Source: Acidipila sp. EB88 (lineage in GTDB: Bacteria; Acidobacteriota; Terriglobia; Terriglobales; Acidobacteriaceae). Taken from it: 64,000 bases of DNA. Position numbers and translations under genes: made by a program. The DNA lies in NCBI RefSeq assembly GCF_003858395.1, contig NZ_QWEV01000005.1, positions 620,001 through 684,000 on the forward strand, written 5' to 3'. Shown here piece by piece: positions 10,301-17,535 of this stretch. Each line of letters starts with the position of its first letter. Positions within the stretch are counted from its first letter, which is position 1. The notes beneath the pieces were generated by a model. The model was not told where the DNA came from. It made no database searches and saw only the letters and a list, made by a program, of their open reading frames with translations.

Positions 10301-10624
10301 GAACCCGTTCCCTACAAATTGCACGTTGTAAACGCTGACGGAAAGTGATGGAGCCACGTATTCTCCCTGTCCGTCAGTCTTGGTGACAAAGGAGCGGTTT
10401 GTCTTTGTATCCGTCACGGTGACGCGCACGTTTGGCACCGCCGCGCCCGATGGATCCGTGATCGTGCCGCGGATGGTGCTTGTGTCCTGCTGGCCATACG
10501 CTGAAGGGCTGGCGAGCAGCGCAAGCGTAGCGAGCGCCGGAAGAATCAGCTTGCAAGTCGGGCGCTTCCACGGTCTTCTGCCGTGATCAAGCGATAACAA
10601 GTGTGGGTCGAACAGAACCGTCAT
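7355..10624 (-). CDS. Oar-like TonB-dependent receptor with carboxypeptidase-regulatory domain
   Basis: A 1089-residue outer-membrane receptor. A signal segment (ATLALLASPSAYGQ) is followed by a carboxypeptidase-regulatory beta-sandwich (STIRGTITDPSGAAVPN onward), a plug region with VDGTDATRVDG and a long beta-barrel ending in Phe (QVQFSSKIVF), as expected for BAM-dependent insertion. Acidobacteria carry dozens of such Oar-like receptors for large substrates, commonly oligosaccharides. It is the first gene of the minus-strand cluster, and a promoter with an overlapping palindrome lies directly upstream. The probable role is uptake of the glycan processed by the four downstream enzymes; this is inferred from neighbours. 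Confidence 0.9.
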   Translation of the reverse strand: MTVLFDPHLLSLDHGRRPWKRPTCKLILPALATLALLASPSAYGQQDTSTIRGTITDPSGAAVPNVRVTVTDTKTNRSFVTKTDGQGEYVAPSLSVSVYNVQFVGNGFSTTNVEGIVLHADETFNESATLRVGGVAETVNVQAAAVQVNTESGTISTTINAEQVAKLPLNGRDVTSLLTLVPGAIQNTGSSVNGDSLGGFPSGQFGANMLVDGTDATRVDGNVTFSTFGRGNARVTRSSIDNVQEVRVLSSEYSAEYGRAVGEIVNIITKSGSNQLHGEVFDFFRNDALDAENYFYNGTHTPLRLNQFGGNLGGPILTDKLFFFMNYEGVRQHISTPVTGTNLVLNQRMRAMAVPSMAPVLAKIPLGNAGPAPTQNGVIYSYWFDLINGITTNDISENTAALKLDYVLNAKNNFAVRYNYNASDTYGVYGLAVGQSADAPELTQLGKASWNYIGSANFLNEAGFAINSPHSHQSGGEPGFPLFGCNGCQVGIGSVTPSPQLFQSSEPSISYQALDTATLVKGRNQFKLGFDIRWNNVGRELDTQDAIYYAPGPAVPAAGTNPCTATNTPAGCYTPSGGPEGFLNNTATGWTRLGYPLTHVRNAMMSYFFNDDWKVTQRLALNLGIRYEYNTVLHGDNAGFQNGSLANLANVSASYPASASLIPASTPLYAANPYDFSPRVGFNWDPFGKGRTTLRGGAGLFFLPIAAGAPLNVAQNTVTNISIANLTTGAYQCTPALVTISYPLPVQAPNCSPQPPVSITVFDPHQHDTYSEQWSLSVDQQVARNVVLTLSYRGNRGLHEASGGNFNLENPNDPISAASNTYHSYINDSLGSVNYSGAEAFSTSEAFNASIKANTHGLSVQANYNWQHEFDDYMGLFEAYQDPRNIKGDFSQGDIDIRNNFVMGFVYSAPRIPKVPERLGAGWQVSTITQGRSGTPINFGFSALANNPFVGSLRPDCEAGLNTRASDFSLPNNQLSSAGFSTPSATGGNCPRNLGRGPGFIQPDVSLLKTTRLFEHASWEFRAELFDIVNHPNFSNPSASLQYSATSTLPSAGLPVTPGFNYGISTGTIGSLVGIGTSRQVQFSSKIVF

Positions 10625-10650
10625 GGTGTAGCCTCCGGCCTCGGTCAGTT

Positions 10651-10666
10651 ATGGAATCGATTCCAT
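10651..10666. promoter_or_regulatory. 16-bp perfect palindrome, probable LacI-family operator
   Basis: ATGGAATCGATTCCAT is identical to its reverse complement. It lies 27 bp upstream of the receptor start codon and just downstream of the predicted -10 box, where a repressor would block transcription. The central CG and flanking symmetry fit LacI/GalR-type operators. No matching regulator gene is in the window. Confidence 0.65.
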
Positions 10667-10681
10667 CTTTCCAGCGGCCGA

Positions 10682-10711
10682 TTTATAACGGTGTGCTTTT
10701 GGACCTGTCAA
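10682..10711 (-). promoter_or_regulatory. Sigma70-like promoter of the glycan cluster
   Basis: On the minus strand TTGACA (10706-10711) and TATAAA (10682-10687) are separated by 18 bp. This gives a start site near 10675 and places the palindrome at 10651-10666 inside the early transcript. Confidence 0.6.
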
Positions 10712-11145
10712 GAAATTCTTGACGCGTGACCTCAACAGGAGCACTCTGCCCGCTGAGGCCGGCGGGTACCCGTCCGATATCGCTACCAACAGCCGTGGCG
10801 CAAGCGGCTCGGAAACAGGCTTTCTCGAAGCAAACCTATGAGGTTTCACGCGTCGAACGATCACGGCGGTCACGTATCAAGCATGCGTGATCATCGATCA
10901 CACCTGGTGAGACCAGCGCCTCGCGAAGCAGCGTCTGCATCGAAGCGTGCAGTAAGCGACAGAATTCCTGCCATAACCCGCCGGGTACCAACAATGGCGA
11001 TCCAACGGGCAAACTGCCAATCGTGCAAACCTGAGACCCCCGGAGGAAACAGCGCACACCTTTGTAGCGTTCGACCTTAAGACCGAACCCGTCAAGTCTT
11101 GGTGTCACGAGCATCATGAAGAATGGCGACGGCTGGAGACCCGCT
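10712..11145. other. Non-coding gap between glycan cluster and element relic
   Basis: No convincing gene is seen in either strand. A small dyad GTGATC/GATCAC with a 3-base loop lies at 10887-10901. The stretch may be decayed DNA of an older integrated element, because a broken integrase end follows it. Confidence 0.45.
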
Positions 11146-11259
11146 CACGCGAGCATCCGCGACCCCGAACCTAACGCAACACGACCCCTGAGGTGTAGAA
11201 ACGAAGCCACCGGAAAGTAAGCCACAATGGTGCTCAAGCCCTTGCGGGCGAGCGCCTAA
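11146..11259 (+). pseudogene. Decayed 3' end of a second tyrosine integrase
   Basis: One frame reads HASIR, then NEATGK, a TAA codon at 11218-11220, and then MVLKPLRASA with its stop at 11257-11259. The intact integrase at 34986-36239 ends HASIQ, REANGK, MVLKPMQASA in the same order, and the stretch is only one codon shorter here. The catalytic Tyr segment (MNVYG) is gone. Like the intact gene it lies just left of a copy of the tRNA-derived att sequence. I read it as the int-proximal end of an earlier related element at the same tRNA. Confidence 0.75.
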
Positions 11260-11291
11260 AATAACTCTTTTTCATGCGTGGAGTAAATATG

Positions 11292-11309
11292 CTTGGAGTA
11301 AATGGGAGT
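11292..11309 (+). repeat. Arm-type repeat pair beside the relic integrase
   Basis: CTTGGAGTAAATGGGAGT resembles the paired GGGAGT motifs at 11481-11500 and 36256-36274 and sits at the same place relative to an att copy as the one beside the intact integrase. Confidence 0.45.
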
Positions 11310-11350
11310 GAACCGACCTTCCGACTCTCTCGAAACCATTCAATTGTGTG

Positions 11351-11395
11351 TTTGGTTGCGGGGGTAGGATTTGAACCTACGACCTTTGGGTTATG
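11351..11395 (-). repeat. attL: 45-bp copy of the 3' half of tRNA-fMet
   Basis: Identical over 45 bp to 36313-36357. It holds the tRNA 3' end with CCA, the acceptor 3' strand, T arm, variable loop and anticodon loop up to CAT, but no 5' half, so it cannot make a tRNA. Sequence diverges immediately outside (G versus A at both ends), which marks the crossover block. Confidence 0.92.
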
Positions 11396-11480
11396 GGCGA
11401 CCGGAAGTTCGCGTATGTTGTTGAATTTTCTGGCACAAATGGCGACCCAAAAGTACGCAAAAGTACCCTTCGGACACCCC

Positions 11481-11500
11481 ATTGGGAGTCTATCGGGAGT
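11481..11500 (+). repeat. Left-end arm-type integrase site (candidate)
   Basis: ATTGGGAGTCTATCGGGAGT contains two GGGAGT units and matches the right-end sequence at 36256-36274 in the same orientation. A second direct repeat, CAAAAGTAC, occurs twice at 11448-11456 and 11458-11466. Paired short repeats inside both ends of an element are typical of integrase arm sites. Confidence 0.5.
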
Positions 11501-11622
11501 CGATTTCAGAGTTTGGGTTTTAGCCCCACGGGTCTCTGGATTTCACTCTTCCGTCACCATAAATGCGATGGAAGTGATTTATGTATCGTGATAACCTATA
11601 TCGCATGGAGGTTCCTTCCACC

Positions 11623-12300
11623 ATGCCCGCTCACGCGTTTGCACCTCGGAATCTGAATTGGAATGTTGAACAAGGAGAGGCTCAGGACCTTGCCCACGGA
11701 CTTGAGAAGTCCGAAGCGCAGGCACTGGTTTTCGTCTCCCATGCCCGCCCCGACGACGAGAGGACGAAAGCTCTCTTTGGCTTCCTTCGGCGTGCGTCGG
11801 AAGTTGCTGACGTCATGATCGAGAAAAAGCAGCAAAGCAGCTGGGATGCCATCATCGAAGCGCTGACGCCGACACTCCCCCTGACTTCGAGCCGGGTGCT
11901 GGAGGCCAAGATGCTCGCCCAGGCGATGACGAAGGTGATTGAGAGCGAGGATTTCGCTCGTGCAGCCGACATCGCAGAGATCGGTCACTTCAGCAGCAAG
12001 AACCCCAGCTCTCAGCCGAACCGCTGGAAGAACTCGGGCCTCATCTTTGCGATCCCTTATAAGGGTGTCGATCTCTATCCCCTCTATGCTCTGGAACTCC
12101 AGAATGGTGCAAAGCCGCTTCCCATCATGGAGAAGATCTTGGGCGTGCTCCAGGAGAAAGACGACTGGCAGAAGGCCTTCTGGTTCGCCAGCCCGAACAG
12201 CTATTTGAAGAGCAAGGCTCCCAAGGACCTGCTCAAGTCAAAACCACAGGATGTACTCCGGGCTGCGGAAACCGAGGCCGCTGGCGTCCAGCACGGCTAG
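11623..12300 (+). CDS. Xre/MbcA/ParS-type antitoxin of a RES toxin pair
   Basis: The C-terminal 70 residues (KILGVLQEKDDWQKAFWF, then PNSYLKSKAPKDLLKSKPQD) match the toxin-binding DUF2384/MbcA pattern, in which a Trp segment and a PxxLL box follow each other. The central part is helical and I cannot assign it. The gene lies directly before a RES-domain gene, the normal order for these type II modules, where the antitoxin neutralises the toxin and represses the operon. ATG 11623 has GGAGG at 11607-11611 upstream; a longer frame starts at ATG 11581. It is the first gene inside the left end of the element and may act in its maintenance. Confidence 0.65.
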   Translation: MPAHAFAPRNLNWNVEQGEAQDLAHGLEKSEAQALVFVSHARPDDERTKALFGFLRRASEVADVMIEKKQQSSWDAIIEALTPTLPLTSSRVLEAKMLAQAMTKVIESEDFARAADIAEIGHFSSKNPSSQPNRWKNSGLIFAIPYKGVDLYPLYALELQNGAKPLPIMEKILGVLQEKDDWQKAFWFASPNSYLKSKAPKDLLKSKPQDVLRAAETEAAGVQHG

Positions 12301-12305
12301 GAGAG

Positions 12306-12947
12306 ATCGTCATCCACGCTCCGTCAGGCAAACTCGCAGCCGACATCATCCCCTGGGGTAGTGGGAAGACCCTCTACCGCGTCCATCCGCGGATTTACGA
12401 CAGTCTGCAATTCAATCCTTCCAAGCTCGCCAGCGCGCGATTCAGCCCTCTCATCTCTGCTGCCGGGCCGGTCATTCCGACCCTCTATGCGGGCACGTCC
12501 CTCGACTGTGCCCTCATGGAAACCGTCTTTCACGATGTGCCGTTCGTCGCAGGGCCGAAGATGATCTCGAAAGCTACGCATGTTGCCAGCAGGGTTCACT
12601 CGCAGTTGTCTCTGATCCGCGATCTCCAGATGATCGAGCTATCACCTGTCTCCCTGCGCAAGCTCGGAATCTCGCGCAAAGAACTTATCGAGTGTGACGG
12701 TTCGGAATATCCCGACACGAGAGCGTGGGCACTCGCTCTTCATGACCAATTTCCCGCTGCGGAAGGTCTGCTCTGGACATCCCGCCAAGCAGATCCCGCT
12801 GAGGCGATTGTTCTTTTCGAAGACCGATGCAAGACCCCGTCTATGATTGCCGTTGGATCAACCACGGATCTATTGCTGTCGGATGGCTCGGCGATTCCGC
12901 CCGTCTTGGACCTGGCCATGAGAATGGATGTCTTACTGACACCCTAA
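12306..12947 (+). CDS. RES-domain toxin (NAD+ phosphorylase family), no canonical start codon
   Basis: The frame ending at 12947 reads TLYRVHPRIYD, SARFSPL, PTLYAGTSLDCALMETVFHD and WALALHD, the ordered Arg, Glu and Ser traits of the RES fold. Characterised members degrade NAD+. The domain begins almost immediately after the antitoxin stop (12298-12300), yet the frame contains no ATG, GTG or TTG between that stop and 12516, and a start at 12516 would delete the YRVH and ARFSP core. AGGAGA at 12299-12304 would place initiation at ATC 12312 or GTC 12309. Either a rare start is used or the toxin has lost its start. The left coordinate given is therefore approximate. Confidence 0.7.
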   Translation: MVIHAPSGKLAADIIPWGSGKTLYRVHPRIYDSLQFNPSKLASARFSPLISAAGPVIPTLYAGTSLDCALMETVFHDVPFVAGPKMISKATHVASRVHSQLSLIRDLQMIELSPVSLRKLGISRKELIECDGSEYPDTRAWALALHDQFPAAEGLLWTSRQADPAEAIVLFEDRCKTPSMIAVGSTTDLLLSDGSAIPPVLDLAMRMDVLLTP

Positions 12948-12956
12948 AGCGACTGC

Positions 12957-13223
12957 TCAGCCCTTGAGGAAGAACTCCGGGGACTTCCCGTAGAGTTCCG
13001 CCAGTTGCAGAAACTCCATCACGTCGATGCGACGCTCTCCGGTTTCGCACTTCGAAAGAAATGAGTGGGAGAACCCGAGTTTCAGAGAAACTTCTCTCTG
13101 ATTCAATCCAGCCTCTTGCCGGGCCACGATCAATCGCTGCAGGATAGCGTCGTAAGTATCTTGGAATGGCGCAGTGCGCGCCTTCCGCGATCTCCTTATC
13201 CCAGACTCCTGACGCATCCCCAT
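12957..13223 (-). CDS. XRE-family helix-turn-helix regulator
   Basis: An 88-residue single-domain repressor. The HTH_3 fold is clear: LQRLIVARQEAGLNQREVSL, then KLGFSHSFLSKCETGERRID and LAELYGKSPEFF. It is transcribed away from the conjugation operon, with a 49-bp gap to a divergent small gene that contains dyads. That layout suits an autoregulated switch controlling element genes, as with other ICE and phage repressors. Its targets are inferred from position only. Confidence 0.8.
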   Translation of the reverse strand: MGMRQESGIRRSRKARTAPFQDTYDAILQRLIVARQEAGLNQREVSLKLGFSHSFLSKCETGERRIDVMEFLQLAELYGKSPEFFLKG

Positions 13224-13227
13224 GATT

Positions 13228-13275
13228 CAAGTGTGGGTAGCAACTTGCACAATCCCCTAATAAGGGACACACTTG
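13228..13275. promoter_or_regulatory. Divergent control region with nested dyads
   Basis: CAAGTGTG (13228-13235) is repeated inverted as CACACTTG (13268-13275), enclosing a second dyad CCCT/AGGG (13255-13266). It lies between the XRE gene and the divergent gene, so it probably holds the operator of the XRE protein. Confidence 0.45.
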
Positions 13276-13278
13276 GCA

Positions 13279-13518
13279 ATGAGTCTATTCACGGAGAAAC
13301 GTGTGGCAGACACCTTGATTGAATGTGCTGAAGTCACGGGAAAGACAGTGCATCGCCTACGTCTTGCGACCAGCGATTCCGGCGGCCAGGAACTCCATCT
13401 CGAGTTCACGGACGGGACGGCTTTCTCTCTTACGGTCGAGCCCTCCACCGTTCTTAAAGCCGCTCTGATTCGCCAATCCGAAGGCCGTGAAATCGCCTTG
13501 CGAACGTATGCCGACTAA
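13279..13518 (+). CDS. Small hypothetical protein
   Basis: About 79 residues, starting at ATG 13279 or TTG 13273 after AAGGGA. The sequence (SLFTEKRVADTLIECAEVTG, then LHLEFTDGTAFSLTVEPS) suggests a compact alpha/beta fold with a central beta-hairpin. I recognise no family. It is divergent from the XRE regulator and precedes the conjugation operon by 114 bp, so it may be an accessory regulator or a cargo gene. Confidence 0.6.
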   Translation: MSLFTEKRVADTLIECAEVTGKTVHRLRLATSDSGGQELHLEFTDGTAFSLTVEPSTVLKAALIRQSEGREIALRTYAD

Positions 13519-13524
13519 CTGACC

Positions 13525-13543
13525 TATTCCGTTTCGGAATAGT
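13525..13543. terminator. Hairpin between small gene and virB operon
   Basis: CTATTCCG and CGGAATAG pair perfectly around a TTT loop, 7 bp after the stop codon. No long T tract follows, so termination is possible but not certain. Confidence 0.4.
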
Positions 13544-13561
13544 GACCTTTCCAAAAGTTAT

Positions 13562-13590
13562 TGGACTCGCGGTGACCGCAGACTTTACGT
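13562..13590 (+). promoter_or_regulatory. Candidate promoter of the conjugation operon
   Basis: TTGGAC (13562-13567) and TTTACG (13585-13590) are 17 bp apart, and the spacer holds the dyad GCGGTGACCGC (13570-13580), a plausible repressor site. Both boxes are weak matches. Confidence 0.35.
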
Positions 13591-13632
13591 TTTGCGCCAT
13601 GCTGACTTGCTCAAGTTAGCGGAGGTGCAAAC

Positions 13633-14055
13633 GTGACTCGTCCTTACCCCATACTCCGATCGGATGAAGGCACCGTTCGGTTGCCTATTCATCTCGGCTC
13701 ATCCCACAGTGTTCGCCCGATCCGTACGGCCTTTCGGGCGATCGTCAAGGAACGGATTCTCCCTGCAGTTCGGGTTCTGTTCCCCAGCCTCCTTGTTCTA
13801 TCCCTCACAGCCGTAGCGCACGCGCAAGGCACGATGGACTTCTCCGGTGCTCAAACCCTGATGGGCACCTTCAAGACCTTCGCGATGTACGCGGGTGCTG
13901 TGATCTGTCTTGGCGGTCTGATCTTTGCTGGCATCCGCATGATGTCCGGGCGATTTCAGGACGCCATCCCTGGTCTCTTCGGCGCGCTGTTCGGCGCTGG
14001 AGTGCTTGGTTGGGGTGCCGGTTGGATCGGCTCTCTGACCGGACAGTCGATGTAG
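13633..14055 (+). CDS. virB2: VirB2/TrbC-type conjugal pilin
   Basis: 140 residues starting at GTG 13633 with AGCGGAGG upstream. A long N-terminal leader ends in a signal-peptide-like hydrophobic run and AHAQ (about residue 63). The mature part has two membrane helices (FAMYAGAVICLGGLIFAGI and IPGLFGALFGAGVLGWGAG), the standard layout of VirB2/TrbC major pilins. It should polymerise into the conjugative pilus. It opens the mating-pair operon and is followed by virB3 after 14 bp. Confidence 0.85.
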   Translation: MTRPYPILRSDEGTVRLPIHLGSSHSVRPIRTAFRAIVKERILPAVRVLFPSLLVLSLTAVAHAQGTMDFSGAQTLMGTFKTFAMYAGAVICLGGLIFAGIRMMSGRFQDAIPGLFGALFGAGVLGWGAGWIGSLTGQSM

Positions 14056-14069
14056 GAGGTGCATCGACT

Positions 14070-14333
14070 ATGCCTCGTCGTGGAGAACCGTCACCAATCA
14101 ATCAGGCGCTCAATCGGCCCCGAGCCAAGCTCGGACTGGACCTCTCAGCATGGATGGCGATCGTATTCGTCTGCGTGACGGTTTTCCTCGTCGGGTTTCG
14201 ACTCCTCGCCATGCTCGCGTTTCCAACGCTCGCAGTGTGCGCATGGCTGATCGTGCGCAACCACCCGAAGATGTTCCAACTGTGGGGCCTGAGCCTCAAC
14301 CAGAAGAGCTACTATGACCCGCGCAAAGACTGA
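14070..14333 (+). CDS. virB3: VirB3/TrbD-like inner-membrane protein
   Basis: 87 residues. ATG 14070 has a strong AGGAGGT ribosome site (14054-14060), so the longer in-frame TTG start is unlikely. One hydrophobic segment (WMAIVFVCVTVFLVGFRLL) is followed by a second (AMLAFPTLAVCAWLIV) and a short polar tail. VirB3 anchors the VirB4 ATPase at the inner membrane. The last 20 bp overlap the start of virB4, typical translational coupling. Confidence 0.8.
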   Translation: MPRRGEPSPINQALNRPRAKLGLDLSAWMAIVFVCVTVFLVGFRLLAMLAFPTLAVCAWLIVRNHPKMFQLWGLSLNQKSYYDPRKD

Positions 14334-16680
14334 ACAACTTCAATCCGTTCCGTGGTTCGCGAAAGCCGGGGCCGCCTGCAGCATCGTGCCGCTCTCGCGC
14401 TTCGTCAGCGATCACATCTTCGCTCTCAAGAGCGGAGGCTATGGCTGCCTGTTTGAGCTGACGGGCATGGATGAGGAGTGTCTCACGGATCAGGAGCTTG
14501 ATTCGCACCTTCGGATGATCGAAGGTGCGCTCCGCTCCCTTCCCGAAGGCGCTTGCCTCTATCAGTACAGCCGGGTGATTTCCGGTTTCGTAATCCCGAA
14601 GCAGGAAGAGTATCCGCATCTGATGACGCACGTTATGGTCAAGGAGCGCATCCGCTTCCTTGAGGAGAAAGCAGGCTTTCGCAGGATGGACCTGCACTGG
14701 TGCCTCACGATCGAGCCGTCGAAGAGCCAGGGGTTCGAGCGCAAACCTAAGCAACAGGAGTTCGCCACCACGCGGATGCTGGTCGAACTGGAGAAGACCG
14801 CGACACTGCTCGCGGGGAATCTCAGCAGCCTGCTTGGCCTGAAGCTGGTTACCAAGCAAGCTACATTTCAATTCTTCAGCTATCTCTTCAATCTTGAAGA
14901 CTGGGCGGAGCGGGATGTTCTTCGCACCGACGAAGGGCTTGATCGTCAGATGGTCAAAAGCCCGGTCCACTGGGAAAGCGATCACCTGCGCATCGGCAAG
15001 CGATTCGTGCAGATGTTCTCGCTGAAGACGACACCAGAGGCATCGCGCCCATGCCTGTTCTCCGATGTCGCGAAGCTCGACTGCGACAGCATCCTTTGCA
15101 CGACGTGGCGACCCAAATCTACGACCGCTGCGCGCGGCGAAATCGACCGACAAGAGAAGTTCATTGAGTTCTTCAAAGTCGGCGTGTTGACTCGTGTGAT
15201 GAGCGGTCGCGACGTTGCTTCGCTTGATCGCGGTGCGGGTGCGAAAGCCGCCAGCACTCAGGTCGATGATCTCGGTGATGTCATCCGTTCTCTCGATAGG
15301 AAGGCGCAGGGAGAGTATTCACTCCGCTTACTGATCGCTGCACGCACGCGGAATGACCTGCTCGCCATCGCACCAGCCGTGCATCGCGTCTTTGTTGAGT
15401 GCCGTTCCCAGGTCATGGAAGAGACGCTCGGCAACCTTTCAGCGTTCTATGCGATGTTCCCAGGCAATGGGAAGTTCAATGTCTTCCCAATGTGGTTAGC
15501 GGAAGACCATAACGCCCGGCTTGCATCGGTCTTCGCGCCCAGCCTCGGCCATCCCCATTCCGAAGACCTCGATAACGAATACCTCAACGTTTTTGAAACC
15601 CGCACGGGCACGCCATTCTTCCAGGATGCCTACGTCGATGGTGTTCGAGTGCAACTGATCATCGGGCCTACAGGAAGTGGCAAGTCGGTTCACGGCAATA
15701 TGGCCATCGCTCATGAACAGAAGTACAACGGCTTCACCTACATCTTTGACATCGGTGGCAGCTACGAGAGCGTCGTCGAGTTGTACGGCGGCAGGGTCGA
15801 CAAAGTCGGGAAAGATGGGCCGCGCGTGAACCCGTTCACGCTGGAGCCCACCGAGAGCAACATCCAGTTCTTGTATACCTTCGTGAAGCTGCTGTTAGTG
15901 AACGGTGGTGCGGAGCTTGAGCCGGAAGATGACGACGTGATCCATAAGGCTGTGCAGGATATGTACCTGCTCGATGCCTGCAATCGCCGCCTCTCGAATC
16001 TCTATCTTCCGAAGCAGCTTGGCCGCTACTTGGCGAAGTGGATCGGTCGTGGCGTATACGCCAACATCTTCGACAACGTCGAAGATGGCCTCTCGCTGTC
16101 ACGCATCCAGTGTTTTGACTTCCAAGGGATCAATCAGCAGTACGGCGATCTGATCGAGCCGTTGATGGTCTATCTGCTTCGCCGGATCAACGATGTGCTC
16201 TTCAACCCCGCCAATCTTGGCGTGCCGAAGCACATCCTTATTGAAGAGCTGTTCTCGAGCATGAAGAATAAGCAGCTTCTTGATGCTGCTCTCGCGTCGA
16301 TCAAGACCGTCCGCAAGAATCTCGGCGGCGTGACCATGATCGGGCAGTCCGCCGAAGACCTCGGTGCGAATGCCGATTCCATCGTCAATTCCTGCACCTC
16401 GTTCCTCTTCCTGAAAGATGCGACGTTCAACCGGAAGCGTTATGCCGAGCTGTTCAAGATGAATGAACAGCAGCTTGCTCTCTTCGAGAGCTTGCAAGAT
16501 CGCGAAGGTCTGTACATGCGCCGTGATGGCCTTACCAAGGTCATCCGCCTGAATCTCGACAAGCGTAGTTACGCCACGTTCTCCACCAAACCGAAGGATC
16601 GGGTACGCCGGTCCAAACTCATCGCTAAATACGGTCTCGCCGAGGGCATCGCTCGCTTTGCCCAGGGCGAGGTCGAGTAA
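14314..16680 (+). CDS. virB4: VirB4/TrbE ATPase of the type IV secretion system
   Basis: 788 residues. The N-terminal half is the CagE/TrbE domain. The C-terminal RecA-like domain has Walker A GPTGSGKSVHGN near residue 450, the hydrophobic strand YIFDIGGSYE, and a later HILIEELFSS segment in the Walker B position. This hexameric ATPase energises pilus assembly and substrate export, and it is the best preserved marker of conjugation systems. It overlaps virB3 and is followed 19 bp later by the virB9 gene. Nothing indicates damage. Confidence 0.93.
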   Translation: MTRAKTEQLQSVPWFAKAGAACSIVPLSRFVSDHIFALKSGGYGCLFELTGMDEECLTDQELDSHLRMIEGALRSLPEGACLYQYSRVISGFVIPKQEEYPHLMTHVMVKERIRFLEEKAGFRRMDLHWCLTIEPSKSQGFERKPKQQEFATTRMLVELEKTATLLAGNLSSLLGLKLVTKQATFQFFSYLFNLEDWAERDVLRTDEGLDRQMVKSPVHWESDHLRIGKRFVQMFSLKTTPEASRPCLFSDVAKLDCDSILCTTWRPKSTTAARGEIDRQEKFIEFFKVGVLTRVMSGRDVASLDRGAGAKAASTQVDDLGDVIRSLDRKAQGEYSLRLLIAARTRNDLLAIAPAVHRVFVECRSQVMEETLGNLSAFYAMFPGNGKFNVFPMWLAEDHNARLASVFAPSLGHPHSEDLDNEYLNVFETRTGTPFFQDAYVDGVRVQLIIGPTGSGKSVHGNMAIAHEQKYNGFTYIFDIGGSYESVVELYGGRVDKVGKDGPRVNPFTLEPTESNIQFLYTFVKLLLVNGGAELEPEDDDVIHKAVQDMYLLDACNRRLSNLYLPKQLGRYLAKWIGRGVYANIFDNVEDGLSLSRIQCFDFQGINQQYGDLIEPLMVYLLRRINDVLFNPANLGVPKHILIEELFSSMKNKQLLDAALASIKTVRKNLGGVTMIGQSAEDLGANADSIVNSCTSFLFLKDATFNRKRYAELFKMNEQQLALFESLQDREGLYMRRDGLTKVIRLNLDKRSYATFSTKPKDRVRRSKLIAKYGLAEGIARFAQGEVE

Positions 16681-16699
16681 CTGCAGAAAGGACATTGCC

Positions 16700-17533
16700 G
16701 TGAAACCTCCTATCCCTCTTCTCGTCTCGACCGGTCTGTTGTTGGCCACAGTTCCGCTGCAGGCTGCTACGACCCCGCATCCGCTCCTTCCCAATGCTCC
16801 GAGGACCGTGACGGTTTCGGAGTCGCAGACTCCGCCCGTCATACGGGCTGGTCTGCTCCAGTCCACGCTGATCGTGTTGCCTGCCGAGGAGAAGGTCGCC
16901 AACGTCTTTGCCGGAGACACGGTCGATTGGGTGTTCGACGGCGGCCACGTTGCTTCCCGCTTCGTCAGCGTGAAGCCGAAGGTCGCAAACGGAACGACGG
17001 ATGTCCACATCGTCAGTGACCACGGCAACGAGTACACCCTCCAGTTGCGCGAGGTATCGAGCGACGACGACCCGCACTTCGATTCCAAAGTGCTGATTGA
17101 GCCGACCGATAAGGCTGCCAAGGACAAGCTCGTCGAGATGCCGGTCTTTGTTCCCGCAGCGGAGTTGGATAAGGCGAAGCAGGATGCGGCGACCGCGAAG
17201 GCGGCCCAGGTTGCGGAGTTGAAGGCTCAGGAGACGAAGGCCGAGCAGTACCGCAGCCAATATCCCAGCTCACTCCACTTCGACTTTGCCTGGGACGAAA
17301 AGAAAGGCAAGGAGCTTGGCCTGCAACAGATTCGGCATGACGACAAGTTCACTTACCTGCGTGGTCAGTTTCAGGAGACTCCGGCCCTGTACGAGGTCAA
17401 GGAAGGTAAACCGTCGCTCATCAACTTCGACTTTGCGAACGGACTCTACACCGTTCCGAAGCAGTTAGAGAACGGGTATTTCGAAATCGGCAAGCAGAAG
17501 GTGGAGTTCCACCGGAACGGTGGGGGTCACTAG
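16700..17533 (+). CDS. virB9: VirB9/TrbG outer-membrane core protein
   Basis: 277 residues from GTG 16700, chosen because AGAAAGGA precedes it and a clean signal peptide follows (LLVSTGLLLATVPLQAA). The N-terminal VirB9 domain shows FAGDTVDWVFDGGHVASRFV followed by a beta strand with VHIVSDHGNEYTLQLRE. A charged, Ala/Glu/Lys-rich linker (near residues 145-175) leads to the C-terminal beta domain (FTYLRGQFQETPALYEV, then FEIGKQKVEFHR). It forms the outer-membrane core complex with VirB10. It lies 2 bp upstream of virB10. Confidence 0.88.
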   Translation: MKPPIPLLVSTGLLLATVPLQAATTPHPLLPNAPRTVTVSESQTPPVIRAGLLQSTLIVLPAEEKVANVFAGDTVDWVFDGGHVASRFVSVKPKVANGTTDVHIVSDHGNEYTLQLREVSSDDDPHFDSKVLIEPTDKAAKDKLVEMPVFVPAAELDKAKQDAATAKAAQVAELKAQETKAEQYRSQYPSSLHFDFAWDEKKGKELGLQQIRHDDKFTYLRGQFQETPALYEVKEGKPSLINFDFANGLYTVPKQLENGYFEIGKQKVEFHRNGGGH

Positions 17534-17535
17534 CC

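Noticed and set aside
11351..11395. A second tRNA gene at the left junction
   Set aside because: Only the 3' half from the anticodon loop on is present; the D arm and 5' acceptor strand are missing.
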